A stretch of DNA of 64,000 nucleotides from Lactarius indigo (taxonomy: Eukaryota; Basidiomycota; Agaricomycetes; Russulales; Russulaceae), in NCBI GenBank assembly GCA_025766275.1, contig JAFKAC010000005.1, positions 124,001-188,000 of the forward strand, written 5' to 3'. This document shows, piece after piece, positions 33,274 to 44,680 of the stretch. The stretch's first letter is position 1. Every line of letters starts with the position of its first letter. Position numbers and translations under genes: made by a program. Below the pieces are notes generated by a model. The model saw only the letters and a list, made by a program, of their open reading frames with translations, had not been told where the DNA came from and searched no databases.

Positions 33274-33689
33274 ACACATTCCCGATGACACTCTTACTGT
33301 ACGATTACTCACCCTAGGATCGTTGTATTAGGGTTTCTGAGTTTGAACCTTATCATGGCTAGGGTATAAGTAGGGTAGCTTGTATCCCCGACTCCCTAGC
33401 TTGAGATCTTGTGGAATTGTATCGGCTGCTCGCCATTCTTCCCTCTATCTTTTGAGCTGTGACTGGCTGTCTGCCGTCTCTCTTGGGCTGTCTGCTCACC
33501 CCCCTTCCTCTCTTATCTGCCATTCTCTGCCTCTCAGTACTTCTGTCTGATAGAAGGCTGCTAGTATCTTTGTCGACTAGGGGACGCCTTGACCGTATTT
33601 GCCTCCCTGTAAGTTGGCTGACCGTTTGGGGCAGGGTGCTCCCACAGTACCGTCTAAGTCGGACACTATGCCCGTACAAGTGTAACACA

Positions 33690-33837
33690 AAGACCCTCAG
33701 CTGTTATACAAGGGACAAGAACGACCCATTCCTCCAGCAGTTGGACTTGACGCTGGTGACATTCGGGTGGCAGACACGTGCTCTTGAGATGGAAAACATG
33801 AGGACCGCTAGAGTAACATCATATTTTGTTCAGTAAA
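33690..33837 (+). pseudogene. Pogo-like transposase, C-terminal remnant
   Basis: The frame ending at TAA 33835-33837 reads LDLTLVTFGWQTRALEMENM then RTARVTSYF. This resembles the C-terminal tail of fungal pogo/Fot1 (DDE_1) transposases, which commonly end in an ITDYF-like motif. It lies 135 bp inside the right terminal repeat, as expected for the 3' end of the transposase. Upstream sequence on the other side of the nested insertions (e.g. 16789-17340) has an open frame but no motif I can defend. Confidence 0.4.
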
Positions 33838-33971
33838 TACGATGCTCGAATCAATTCTAGAGTAGATGAAAAAATTGAGGTGGTTTGTCTTGCACGTGAC
33901 TCAGGCCCATTTTTAGCGCTCTTCAAAAACCCATACACCTCAATAACCCATACCCCTAGGTGTCTCCTGAA

Positions 33972-33999
33972 GGGGTATGGGTTATCAGAGAGTCAACTG
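33972..33999. repeat. Pogo-like right terminal inverted repeat
   Basis: Ends ...CAGAGAGTCAACTG followed by TA. One mismatch to the left repeat. The inner part also pairs with ATAACCCATACCCCT at 33941-33955, giving a short hairpin at this end. Confidence 0.8.
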
Positions 34000-34001
34000 T
34001 A

Positions 34002-34420
34002 TTCTTATGCCATCATAGGGAATGCAAATACCCCATCATGAGCCTCCTGGCACCCAAATAATCCACTACTGGCAGGAACTTGAAGGACTGACGTGTTCCC
34101 ACCAGAAAAGGCTCTTGCACCACCATAACCACCTGCAAGCCTGGTCATTGTTGTTGTTGGAAGTAAGAGTCTTACCAAAGCTTTAGTCAATAGCAATGAG
34201 AAAGGTTATCCAATGTGAGCTATCATATTAGGGACGTCTGTACTCCCTTAATACAGTATCCTAAGTGACAGTGCCCCCAAAATATCTTGTCTCTCAAGAT
34301 CAGGGTGCTTGAAGAACCATTTTTCATCGACCAAGCCATCGGCACTACTCCTTTACCACCTAATCATTAGTGTCTACAGTCCGTCTCTCACCCATTATTC
34401 CAGCCTCGATGGGTGTATAA
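34002..34420. other. Short spacer between pogo-like element and copia; nothing recognised
   Basis: No supported gene. Ends with TATAA (34416-34420), the copia target duplication. Confidence 0.4.
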
Positions 34421-35558
34421 TGTTGATAAGTGACCCTTGCGCACTTAGTGGCTCGTACGGACCGGACTTGCAGCATGGACTGCTTTAGATTAGATATACA
34501 GGACTTGTAGATTAGATACTGTTTGATCTGTACAATCTGGACTTACCATTGCGTCATCTATGACATCACTGTACCTCTATGACATCATACATCCAGACTC
34601 TATGTTGTATAACGCCTTTGTTGTTACGGTACGGACTTAATGACTCATTACGCACGACTCATGACCGGTTATGACTACGGTCCGGTATCAGCATTAGTCA
34701 TGGACTCTTACATTGTATCAGTCAGCATAGTAGTTCACATGTGATTGTGACTCATGTATGACTCATTCCTAGGATAGCGGTACTAGGGTTCGAGCTAGTT
34801 ACGCTATTGGTTACCTATTATTCCAGCGGCGCTTTAAAGCCCGCGCGTATCTGTATAAGTAGTTGACTAGGAAGACCAAGAGTCTCCATCTTGGTCTTCT
34901 TCAATCCACCATCTGATTCGTCCCCCGTCTGCCTTAGTCTAGGACTAAGAGTGCCTCCACTTGTGTCCATCAAAGGATATTCTTCGTACCTCTTTCGCTG
35001 CAGCGTGTGCCAGTGTGCCCCTGTTCAGCTCGCGTTGGGTTGACACGTGTTCCCCATTCGCCTGACTTTCGCTAAGTCGATTACGCCTTTCACGAGTCCA
35101 AGTCGGACTGATGCCGGTGGAGCGTAACATTTGTACTTTCCTTTGTTCCGTACTTAGCTTTATCTTTATTATGATGTCACTATGATATCATTTGGATCTG
35201 GACTCTCCTTATTCTTTCTTTCCTTGTTCTCAGAACGTTCACTCCTTTGTCCATTTGTAGAACAATACTTCCTTGTACTGCGTGACTTAGTGTTACATCC
35301 CTTGTACAGTGTCACTACCAGAAAGTGTATAAGTAGAGTACCATGTACGCTCCTGGTCCACATCAGTTCTCACTGCTTGTGTGCCAGGTAAGCTCCCTTC
35401 TCTCTAATGTAACAACATCAGTTCTCACTGCTTGTGTGCCAGACTTCCACTTTGCTTCACTCTGCTTCACACCCCTGTGCTGCTTCCAGTCACCCTCTAT
35501 ATCTCACCACAGTACTATCAGTCCACTGTGAGTATAGTTCTTATGTGTCTGTTCATCA
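34421..35558 (+). repeat. Copia 5' LTR, interrupted by a solo GypB LTR
   Basis: Starts TGTTGATAAGTGACCC, ends GTTCATCA. Interrupted at 34622-35129 with TTTGT duplicated (34617-34621 and 35130-35134). Contains TATA-like GTGTATAAGTAGAG at about 35325-35338. Confidence 0.92.
34622..35129 (+). repeat. Solo LTR of the GypB family
   Basis: 508 bp, same length as both GypB LTRs and clearly the same sequence family, orientation plus. Starts TGTTACGGTACGG and ends GGAGCGTAACA, with TTTGT on both sides, so it is the product of LTR-LTR recombination after a complete insertion. Retains the AAGACCAAGA hairpin. Confidence 0.93.
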
Positions 35559-36341
35559 GGTTATGGGCCCTGGTGCCCTAGCCACTCCACTTGGCTGGTC
35601 ACTGTCTTCCTAGGAGGACACACCAGGCTAAGGTCTGTCTGGGGCCTTACCAGCCTTGCCCAAGGCAGAGAGCAGTGGGGCGCCACTTGTCTCTGCTAAG
35701 GAACCTCCTATACATGTACTGCCCAGTAGTCCTACTTTCACCCCTACTGTTTTCCTAGCCCCTGCGCTATGCGCAAGGAGACTGGGTCTGGTAGCCCCTT
35801 AACTTCAAAATGTCCAGGCGTACATGGCCCACTGGGCTGTGTATTGTGGAGCTTAGCGCCAGCTGTCTCTGGTGCTCCACACTGGGCGCAGGATCTCCTC
35901 ACCATGGGAGTGTAAAACCTGGTTCAGGCTCTGGGGGGTGTTCACCATTATGGTGTTCTGCAACCAGATACCTGCCTTGTAGCGGCAATGGGAAAGGATT
36001 CAGTAAAGCCACTTGTGGCGATGAGGCAACCAACAGGCCGAGGAGGCTGAGGTAGACAGCCTTGGGCTCTGAAAGCATTCCCTTCACCTTCCCCCTGACG
36101 CAAACCATTTGAGCTGTGTCTTAGACACATCCTGGCTGGCAGCTAGCTCATGGTATGGCAAAGGGACTCTCCCAACCTGGGCCTAGCCCTTGTATCACTG
36201 GCATACCATCAGGAGGCAGGACGCGTTAGCGTTCTGGCCTTACAGAATCACAGACAGGAGTGGTATCCCCCTCAATCTTTGTCTTGCAAACTATGAAGCA
36301 CTATCGCTGACTGCTCCTCGGCGATAGATTAAATCATCCCA
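35559..36341 (+). other. Copia leader with half-tRNA-type primer-binding site
   Basis: Directly after the LTR, GGTTATGGGCCC (35559-35570) is complementary to GGGCCCATAACC, the expected anticodon stem-loop of initiator tRNA-Met. Drosophila copia and yeast Ty5 are known to prime on a half-molecule of that tRNA. The rest of the 783-bp leader has no ORF of note. Confidence 0.5.
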
Positions 36342-37364
36342 ATGTCTTCTTGCGCACCATCTCCCACTGGCGCTGCTGCTGGTGCTACTGCTACTGCGGG
36401 GGGCTCCACGCTTCCCCCCACTGGGTCCACACCCTCTGCACGTATCTCTGCTGCCTATGGCGCAACGTTCGGCATGCCCTCTGGCATTCGCCTTGAACAG
36501 TTCGACGGCACTCACTGGAATGAGTGGTCTGGGACGATTGAAGCCATCCTCACGCTGCACGAAGCAGAGGACGTATTCACCCTCCACCATGGACCAGTTG
36601 ATGTCCCTCAAGACAAATGGGACTCAGTACAACGTCGGGTGAAGGCATATCTCCGCCTTTACCTCAAACCTGACGTCTACTCCCTTGTCGCTGACAACAC
36701 CGCCTATCCCACCTTCAAAGCCAAGTGGGACAAGCTCAGAGACGTATATGCTGGTGCTTCAGGCAGCACCACTATCTTCAATTTGTGGATCCAATTAACT
36801 CAAGCCCGCCTTGACGACTCCGCACCCATGGCCTCTCAGTTGGCCAAGCTCAATGAGCTAAGGGTTGCCCTTTCCAACGCACAGATGGGTGTCACTGACA
36901 CTCAATTCTGTCTCATTCTCCTCCACGCACTGCCGCCCTCTTATGAGGTGTTGGCCTCTACTATCCTCGCCAGTGGGGCCCCGTCCGCACTCAAGCACAC
37001 TGAGATCATAGCGCGCATAGTGTCGGAAGAAGCTCGCCGCTCCGGACCCTCTGGCTCCTCCCTCAACAAGGTGGCCCCCGTCAAGTCGACGGGCAAGAAG
37101 GGCAAGAAGGACCACTCTGGTCTAACCTGCCACTACTGCAACAAAAAGGGCCATATCAAGCCTGACTGCAGAAGGAGGAAGAAGGATGAGGCTGACGCAA
37201 AGGAGAAGGAGAAAACAGGCAACAAGGCTGCCAATAGTCATGTCCTAGTACCTACCACCGCCTCTATCACGGAGGTCGTAGAGCCCAAGATAGATTGGGC
37301 CTCTGAATCAATTGGTGTTGCCTTGTATGCTGCCTCGCGTGTGCATTGGATGATGGACAGTGGT

Positions 37365-37872
37365 TGTTACGCTCCACCGGCGTTAGTCCGACTTGGACTC
37401 GTGAAAGGTGTAATCGACTTAGCAGAAGTTAGGCGAATGGGGAACACGTGTCAACCCAACGCAGGCTGAACAGGGGCACACTGGCACACGCTGCAGTGAA
37501 AGAGTAAAGGAGAGTATCCCTTGGTGGATACAAGCGGAGGCACACTTAGTCCGAGACTAAGGCAGACAAGAGATGAATCAGAAGGTGGATTGAAGAAGAC
37601 CAAGATGGGGACTCTTGGTCTTCCGAGTCGACTACTTATACAAATACGCGCGGGCTTTAAAGCGCCGCTGGAACAATAGGTAACCAGTAGCGTAACTAGC
37701 TCGAACCCTAGTACAGCTATCCTAGGAATGAGTCATACATGAGTCACAATCACATGCGAACTACTATGCTGACTGATGCGATGTAAGAGTCCATGACTAA
37801 TACTGATATCAGACCATAGTCATAACCAGTCATGAGTCGTGTGTAATGAGTCATCAAGTCCGTACCGTAACA
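37365..37872 (-). repeat. GypB 3' LTR
   Basis: 508 bp. Preceded on the minus strand by the polypurine tract GAAAAGGGGGTGA (37885-37873). Confidence 0.93.
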
Positions 37873-37904
37873 TCACCCCCTTTTCAGGAGTGAGGCCCAC
37901 CTCA

Positions 37905-40900
37905 CTAATCCGCTTGCAATTCTTGCCTCATCCGTTCTGCTTCATCTTCCATCCTTGCCAATATGTTAGCGCGCTCCAATCGATAGAGACTGTCCCTTTT
38001 GTCCACAACCACCATCTCCCTCTCCATCTGCAGTTGCCAAATCTGCTTCTCCAGCTGGTCTTCGGCAAAGGCGAACTGCCAGAACCAACGCAGTTCTTGA
38101 GTAAGGGTAACATCCCCGATGCGTGCGAGTAGTAGATCGGTGGGGTGTCGATCGTGGAGCATGAAATACTCCTTGTGTGGGATGAAAGCGCGGTTGTTTT
38201 TTAGGGAGGTGCGGAGTGGCATAGAGGGGTTTACCATAAAGGAAGCCCGATCCTGGAACTAATCCGAGTACGAAGGGGTCTCCTCCTCAGATAACCTGTA
38301 TGTGGGATGCTTGTACCGTTGGTCCGTTGGGGAGTTTGATCGGGAATGGAATGTAATCGGGTCCTCGATTGACCCGGAACCCCTCAGGGACGACAGCCCT
38401 GGTTGCAGGGTCTCGCTCACCCATTGGTGTATAACGAGCCGCTTGTGCCACGGCGACTCATCCCCTGTGTAAAGGCCCCCCCGCTGCGTTGACGAGGTAG
38501 GGAGTGGCTGCTGGATCTTCAGCGTAGAATTCATGGTTAAGGAATGTGTGCCTGATGGGGTAATGGTCTCCAAGCTCGTCTTCATCCTCATCTTCGTCCA
38601 GTACTCTTTCCGCTCCTTCATCATTCGGCGTCGGCAGGCGGCGATATGCAGTTGCTCCTGCTGCCACCGCGCCGCCGTCTCCTTCCATTCTTGTTCATAT
38701 TTCTTCATGGCATTGGGTGGTTGCACCGCGTGGGACAGCTGCTTGAAGCCGAAAGAGTTCGTCTTCCGTGAGAAAGACTTCGGGCTCACCGGTGTTGGGG
38801 TTTGTGAGGGTGTACATTGGCGGAGGTGCTGGTTGAGTTGTTGCTGGATTGTCATCGAGAGTTCCCTGTACGGGCACAGGGAATCGTTGCAGTGTCTGGT
38901 GCAGTTCTTCACTAGTGATAGGGCCGTCTTCCTCATGCTGCATGGAGGGACGGCCTCCTCCCGCAGTTCTAGTGGCTGCGGCGTCGTTGGTGGAGTCGGG
39001 GTCAACAAGCGTGGCGGAGGAGTCGTTGACGAGGGTAGAGAGGAGTGCAAGCTGGTCATTGCGTCGAGTAGAGGACATGGAGTGAATGGGAGATGGGGAC
39101 TTATCACAACAGGAGGCTACCCTTATATGCGTTTCTCTGTCGGGGTTTGAATGTTTGAAGTCCCGAACAGCTTCGTCGGCAAATACGTCATCCTTATCTA
39201 TCCACTGATTGTCTGAGTCTGGATAGCCCTTCCATTTGACGAGGTATTGGAGTCGACGTCTTCTGCCGAACCGCTGAGAGTCTAGAATCTTCTCGACCTC
39301 GTATTCTTCTTCGTTATCAACCAAATCAGGTGGCGGGCACTGATAGTTTGGTCCGTGCATGGGTGTTTCGCGATAAGGTGTGAGAAGATCTATGTGGAAA
39401 ACATCATGGATGCTCCACTGCGTGGGAAGTTCGAGGCGATAGTTGACAGGGGACATCACCTGGATGACCTTAAATGGTCCATGGCGCTTTGCGGCTAGTT
39501 TTGCGGTTGGTTGATGAGTGCGTAAGTGGCATCCTTCTAGCCACACGAGGTCTCCTTCTTTGAACTTGGGCGTATCTTTGTGCTTGACCCACGACTTTTG
39601 CGCCCGGAGCATGCAAGAAAAGGCACGTTGTCGTGCCTGTTTGAATTGGTCTAGTCTCAGTGACACCTGGGGGATAGGGGAAGGCCTATCGGTCCAATCA
39701 GCGCGAGGATTGAATCCGGACAAGAGAAAGAAGGGGGACTCCCGCGTGGTTTCATTAGGCCAATTGTTATGCGTGAATTCCGCCATAGGCAGATAGCGGA
39801 CCCAGTCGTCTTGGCGCTCATTTACCCAGAAGCGGAGATATTGTTCCAGCCATTGATTTGTTCGCTCTGATTGGCTGTCGGTTCTGGGGTGATAAGCGGT
39901 TGAGATATTTTGGCTGATGCCAAGGATTTTACATATCTCCCACATAAACTTGGATGCGAAGCGGGGATCTCGGTCACTGATAACGTGCGAGGGGAGTCCG
40001 AATCGTGGGAAAACATGAGAAACATACAGGGCGGCCATCCCTTTGGCCGTTATCTCTTCATTACAGGGGATGAAGATAGCAGCTTTGGTGCAATCATGAT
40101 CTGTCACCGTGAGGATAGAGTTGTAACTGCGAGAGATAGGGAGTTTGGTAATAAAGTCCACTGCGATGGTCTCGAATGGCAGGGCTTCCAGTTTAGGATA
40201 AATAGGTTGTAGGGGTGCTCTGATTGGTTGGAGGTTGACTTTGTGTCATTGGCATTCCGTGCAACCTTTGACATAGTCCGTGACGTCGTCCTTCATTTGC
40301 GGCCACCAGTAATGCCGTTCAGTAAGTTGGAGAGTACGTTTGATACTAGGGTGGCCATAGACCGGGGAGTCATGATGAGCAGCGATGATAGTACACTTGT
40401 CATGGATGCCGCCAGTGACTACTCGGTGTCCGTCTTTATACCATGTCCCTTCGATGTCTTTTAGCTTGTGAGCATCAACCCAGGGTTTCAACTTAGCTGT
40501 GTCCTGTTCATAAATGGGATGTTCTGGTGTCATTTCCACGGGCAGGATCTCAGGTCTCCAGTGAGGGTGTCGCGGTTCTTCTAGTGTGGTAGCACGCACG
40601 AAGACGCTTTCTGGTAATACTGTTATACCTTCATTGTCGTTTTCTCCTTGATCGTAGTCTGGCCTTTGGGATAGTGCGTCAGTGCGTCCATTGGAGGTAC
40701 CTTTGATGTGGTGAATTTCGAAGTCGTACTCCGAGAGTTCGAGTACTTCCCTGGCTACACGTCTGCTAATCTTCTGTGGCGACTTCCAGTATTGTAAATT
40801 GAGGTGATCGGAGAATACTTTGATCTTGTGAGGGGAGCCCGCTAGGAGGGGTCTCCAGTGGTGAAAGGCTTTGACAATTGCTAAAAGCTCGAGGTCGTAA

Positions 40901-42711
40901 ATGTCATAATTTCATTCGGCTTCATTGAGGGTGGATGAGTAGTAGCCAATAGGGTGTCATTTACCGTCTGCTTTGCGCTGAAGAAGGACTGCTCCCGTTG
41001 CAAAACCCGATGCGTCGACCTCTAACTCAAATTGTTGAGTAAGGTCTGGGTGCACGAGGACAGGCTCGCTAGTGACAAGGGTTTTAAGATCTTGGAATGC
41101 CTTCTCTTCTTCAGTTCCCCAGCGCCATTCGGTGTCTTTGCGGGTAAGTTTGTTGAGGGGTCGTGCTTTAGTTGCGAAACCTCGTATGAAAGGATGGTAA
41201 AAATTGCAGAAGCCGAGGAAAGAGCGGACGTCCTTAACCTTGGTTGGCGTAGGCCAGTCCTTAATGCCCGAAATTTTGACAGGGTCCATGCGTGTCACCC
41301 CCTTTTCAAGGATTACCCCCAGGTAATCCATGCGTGGGGAGTGGAAGAGACATTTTTCGAGTTTGTAATAGGGGTCATGTTCCACGGATACGCGGAGAAC
41401 GTCCTTAACCGCTTCGATGTGGTCTTGGAGGGAGTGGTCAATTCTGGTTGCAATACCGATATCATCCATATAGACTCTGATTACCGTCCCGCGGGCTTCA
41501 TGCTTAGCTATGATGTCCCTGAATATGAAATTCATCATGGTCTGGAACGTTGCCGGGGAGTTGGTAAGGCCGAAAAACATCACCGTTGGTTCAAACAACC
41601 CATAACGTGTTTTAAACGCTGCCTTCTCCTCGTCGCCCTCCTTAATGCGTACATTGTTATACCCCCATCTAACATTGAGTTTGGTGTAGATGTGAGCGTT
41701 ACTGAGGTCAGTGATAAGATCGGAGATGAGGGGGAGTGGATATTGGTTGCGAATGGTAACAGCATTGATTTTTCGATAGTCTTGGACGGGTCGTAACTTT
41801 CCATCCTTCTTTTTGATGAAGAAGAATGATGAAGCGTATGGGGATTTGGAAGGTCGTATGTATCCCTTCTTGAGTTGCTCATCAATCCACTCGCGTAATT
41901 TTTTATCCTCCTCTTGAGTCATAGGGTATATTTTGCAGTCGATCGCGTCAGCCGTTCCTGGTTTAAATTCGATAGCGTGATCCCAGGGCCTGCTGGGTGG
42001 AAACCTATCTGATGCTTCTTCACTGAAGAGGCGTTCGAACTCGCGATATTCAGAAGGTAACTCAGCTTTGGTAACATATTGTTGAGCGGCGATGGCGAGA
42101 TCCGTAGCGGTTGCTCTAATTCGGCATCCTTCTATAAATTGTTGTTGTTGTTCATCTGTGATAACGCAGGAGTGCACTATCTCATAGTTGTCGTCCTGGA
42201 CGGTGGTTGTTACAACTACCGGTGTTGTCTTGATGTATGGATTAGTGGAACGAATGATAATGGGGAGCATATCCTTGTGAATGGCCGCCTGCGACCACTT
42301 AATATGGGGATCGTAAATGGCGAGCCAAGGGTAGCCCAATATGATGTCTTCGTTGCCTATGTCTGTAATGAGGAAACGGATTTCCTTATGAATGCCTTTA
42401 GTTTGAATGTCGACATCCGTATAATGAGTGATACGCCCCGACTTGTTCTCCATATTATCAATATTCCATATTTTCTTTGGGACATCTAGTAACTTGGTCC
42501 CAAGTCCCATCCTTTTTGCAAAGGAGGGTTTCATGAAGCAATGGGTTGCTCCTGAGTCGACTAGTGCTCGTATGTCGGCCATTGCGTAACTGGTGCGAAT
42601 CGATACTGGAACTCTCATAGAACGATAGCGAGTCATGATTACACTGTTACAATTAACCGCCCTCACCCAGGCCGATGGGTTCAGGCGTCCTGAAAACCCT
42701 CCTTCTTCCAC
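37905..42711 (-). pseudogene. pol: GypB pol, at least six CGA-to-TGA nonsense codons
   Basis: Protease DSGATHCF; RT with YIRPSKSPYASSFFF and YMDD (about 41478-41467); RNase H DASGFATGAVLLQRK. Stops, all TGA, at 40957-40959, 40912-40914, 40246-40248, 38695-38697, 38458-38460 and 38287-38289. At the first four of these the aligned GypA codon is CGA. Integrase zinc finger, DDE core (SDRDPRFASKFMWEI, DSQSERTNQW) and chromodomain (YLVKWKGYPDSDNQWI) remain readable between stops. The tail keeps DHYPIRHTFL and a C-terminal SLYRLERANILARM like GypA. Not translatable as a whole. Confidence 0.88.
38259..39107 (-). CDS. ORFx in GypB (overlapping ORF, +1 frame to pol)
   Basis: 282 codons, uninterrupted although pol has three TGA codons in the same interval. 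Begins MISPHLPFTPCPLLD; the middle has MKKYEQEWKETAARWQQEQL, an Arg/Lys/Met-rich helix, then HSRSNSPTDQR after a GSIEDPITF motif. The Y-E-x(n)-W-x(3)-A-A-x-W-Q-x-E-Q-L pattern and IEDPITFH match the GypA ORFx. Same +1 frame relation to pol. Function unknown. Confidence 0.45.
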   Translation of the reverse strand: MISPHLPFTPCPLLDAMTSLHSSLPSSTTPPPRLLTPTPPTTPQPLELREEAVPPCSMRKTALSLVKNCTRHCNDSLCPYRELSMTIQQQLNQHLRQCTPSQTPTPVSPKSFSRKTNSFGFKQLSHAVQPPNAMKKYEQEWKETAARWQQEQLHIAACRRRMMKERKEYWTKMRMKTSLETITPSGTHSLTMNSTLKIQQPLPTSSTQRGGLYTGDESPWHKRLVIHQWVSETLQPGLSSLRGSGSIEDPITFHSRSNSPTDQRYKHPTYRLSEEETPSYSD

Positions 42712-44660
42712 AGCTGTTGGAGGATGATGTCCTTTACGTCGTCTGATTCTCCAGCTACTCCATTAAGCCAGTCGCTGGCGCACTGTTGAGGAGGCACTTC
42801 TTGGACCATCCTGGTAGCGACTTCTGGTTCTTGTTGATGATAGTCAGTGTTGATATACCGACTAGTCGATGCTTGGGGTTGGTATCCCCCTCGCGGTTGT
42901 CTGCAATCGCGGGCCATGTGTCCGTCCTTTCCACAGTTATAACATGTTACTGGCCTTTGGTTATTACGCCCCCCTCCTCTCTGTAAAAACCCTCCCCTTG
43001 GTCGGTATGGGGGACAAGGGGTGAGTATGTCTTCGGCTCCTGTGAGTCGCCCTCGAATTCGGTCTGCAGAGGTATCCATGGCGTTTGGATCTCGTAAATT
43101 TCTTGGCTGCCATGAACTTCTTGGTGGTCCTTGCCACTGTTGTTGTTGTCGTTGCCTTCCTTGTCCTTGCCCAGGGGGGACTCCCTTGTTCAACACCGCT
43201 TTAAGGTGAAGATATTGCTGTTGACGAGTGGTAGCCGCTTCTTTCCACTCGCGGTAGTTGCGGGGATTGTCAAGGGTATAGACCTTTTCATATAGGTCTT
43301 TTGGTAGTCCGCTTGCAAATAGATCTAGTGTCTGCGGATTGTCGTGTCGATACTGAGCGCGGCGTATCAGTTGTTCGAATTGGGTGCAATACTCATCTAG
43401 ATTGCCCCCAATCATTTTGACTCCCTTCTTAAGCTCGTATTGAGCTTGTTCTTGTTCCATTGTATTGCGGAAGTGCTGCATAAAGCTGCGCGTGACTTCA
43501 TTCCATAGCCCTTCACTAGTGCGGGGTATACCAGCTTGTATCTGGCCATTGAGCCAGGTGAGCATTGCTAGTACCCATTCGCTGACGTTGACGCCTTTGA
43601 TGTAGGATAGGAAAAGTAATGCTCGTCGATAGGGTGTGGCCATTATGCCTTCATCTGTGTTCATGCCCCAATAGACATGCCATTGAGTGAGAAACGCTTC
43701 GACTTTGGCACGTTCTCTGTCAAATACTGTGGGTGCTTCGCCAGCTAACTTGTTACTTGGAGGGGGAATGATAGGACCTACCCCTGGTAGTCCTCCTCCC
43801 GGAGGTCCTCCTCCTGGTGGTCCTCCTCCTGGTGGTCCTCCTGGAAATCCTCCCGGGAATCCTTCGAATCCTGGTCCTCTTGATGGAGGTCCACCTCCTC
43901 CTCCTCTGGGTAGGTCACCAGGGGGTCCACCTCCTCCGCTGGGGGGATCGGCTATGTCGGGTCCAATGGCACAATGGATTGCTATGTCGTCATCGGTCAT
44001 TCGATGACCGGTATATGGGTTAATGGGAGCTAAATTAGCTCGCGTTTCTTCTGTGATACGTCTTTGTTCTTCTCGGGCGATCTGATCCCTTGCTTCACTG
44101 GTGAGGTATACCTCTTCTTGAGTAATGGTGGCTGTTGCCATTGCGACTGCTGGGCTGTGAATGTGAATTACTTCTGGCTCAGGCTGGTGAATAGTGAGGG
44201 ACTCCATTTGTTGTATGATGTGATCGCCGATGGCTCCCAGACTGTTTTCCTCTGCTGGTGTTGTCCCTCTGCTTGGTGATTGGCTTTTGGAGGCTTCTTC
44301 TCTGCTAACTCCTTCGTCTGTGTGTTCTTGTGCTTGTCCATCAATAGGACCGTAATCGGCGCAGCTGTTAAGCTCTCGTGCGTCGATGTCGCAATTGTAG
44401 TTTCTTCCTGCTGGTCGTATGATGTCCCAGCGATGGTCTATGGGATTCCAAGTAACCTCGACCCAGCAAAGATGTTTGAAATTGAACTCAACGGGTCGGA
44501 AACAGTTAGGACTGTTAAACTCTACGAAGTATCCAGTGTCTTCTCCTCGCTCTCTCCAATGAGCTGCTCCTAAGAATCTTGTAGGTACGTTGCGATCTCC
44601 TCGTCGTTCGATATGATAGGGATGGAAAGACATCCACTGGTCTCTGGTCGAGTACGCCAC
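42681..44660 (-). CDS. gag: GypB gag polyprotein
   Basis: Open from the conserved GTG at 44660 (ATCGTGGCG context); the frame itself is open back into the LTR. The first AUG in this copy is 8 codons later, in DQWMSF. N-terminal domain closely matches GypA (RNVPTRFLGAAHW, TGYFVEFNSPN). A Gly/Pro-rich linker with repeated PGGGPPGG units (about 43790-43860) precedes the gag core (FLTQWHVYWGMNTDE) and the CCHC knuckle CYNCGKDGHMARDC. Ends TGA 42681-42683 after KKEGFQDA. Unlike pol it contains no nonsense codon. Confidence 0.87.
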   Translation of the reverse strand: MAYSTRDQWMSFHPYHIERRGDRNVPTRFLGAAHWRERGEDTGYFVEFNSPNCFRPVEFNFKHLCWVEVTWNPIDHRWDIIRPAGRNYNCDIDARELNSCADYGPIDGQAQEHTDEGVSREEASKSQSPSRGTTPAEENSLGAIGDHIIQQMESLTIHQPEPEVIHIHSPAVAMATATITQEEVYLTSEARDQIAREEQRRITEETRANLAPINPYTGHRMTDDDIAIHCAIGPDIADPPSGGGGPPGDLPRGGGGGPPSRGPGFEGFPGGFPGGPPGGGPPGGGPPGGGLPGVGPIIPPPSNKLAGEAPTVFDRERAKVEAFLTQWHVYWGMNTDEGIMATPYRRALLFLSYIKGVNVSEWVLAMLTWLNGQIQAGIPRTSEGLWNEVTRSFMQHFRNTMEQEQAQYELKKGVKMIGGNLDEYCTQFEQLIRRAQYRHDNPQTLDLFASGLPKDLYEKVYTLDNPRNYREWKEAATTRQQQYLHLKAVLNKGVPPGQGQGRQRQQQQWQGPPRSSWQPRNLRDPNAMDTSADRIRGRLTGAEDILTPCPPYRPRGGFLQRGGGRNNQRPVTCYNCGKDGHMARDCRQPRGGYQPQASTSRYINTDYHQQEPEVATRMVQEVPPQQCASDWLNGVAGESDDVKDIILQQLWKKEGFQDA

Positions 44661-44667
44661 GATGAGG

Positions 44668-44680
44668 ATCTTGGTCTTAA
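44668..44680 (-). promoter_or_regulatory. GypB self-priming primer-binding site
   Basis: Minus-strand AAGACCAAGAT (44678-44668), two bases from the LTR, complementary to 44922-44912 at the predicted mRNA start. Kept although the flanking sequence has diverged from GypA. Confidence 0.75.

Larger units (their letters stand above)
17489..33687 (+). repeat. Probable solo LTR of a separate family, split by GypA-1
   Basis: Joining 17489-17559 to 33279-33687 (outside GypA-1 and one ACACA) gives about 480 bp that starts TGTTACAATAAGG and ends AAGTGTAACA. It has a TATA-like GGGTATAAGTAGGG at about 33364-33377 followed by a pyrimidine-rich stretch, all typical of LTRs here. No clean target duplication and no internal region were seen, so boundaries are tentative. 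Confidence 0.4.
16570..33999 (+). mobile_element. Pogo/Fot1-like DNA transposon, degenerate, split by nested retrotransposons
   Basis: Terminal inverted repeats at 16570-16597 and 33972-33999 (CAGT[C/T]GACTCTCTGATAAC and inward) match at 27 of 28 bases. Each is flanked by TA (16568-16569 and 34000-34001), the target duplication of the Tc1/mariner/pogo superfamily. Element-derived sequence outside the nested insertions is only about 1.2 kb (16570-17488 and 33688-33999). The left part holds several imperfect internal copies of the terminal AACCCATA motif (16600-16730), and 33941-33999 is itself a foldback. Confidence 0.75.
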
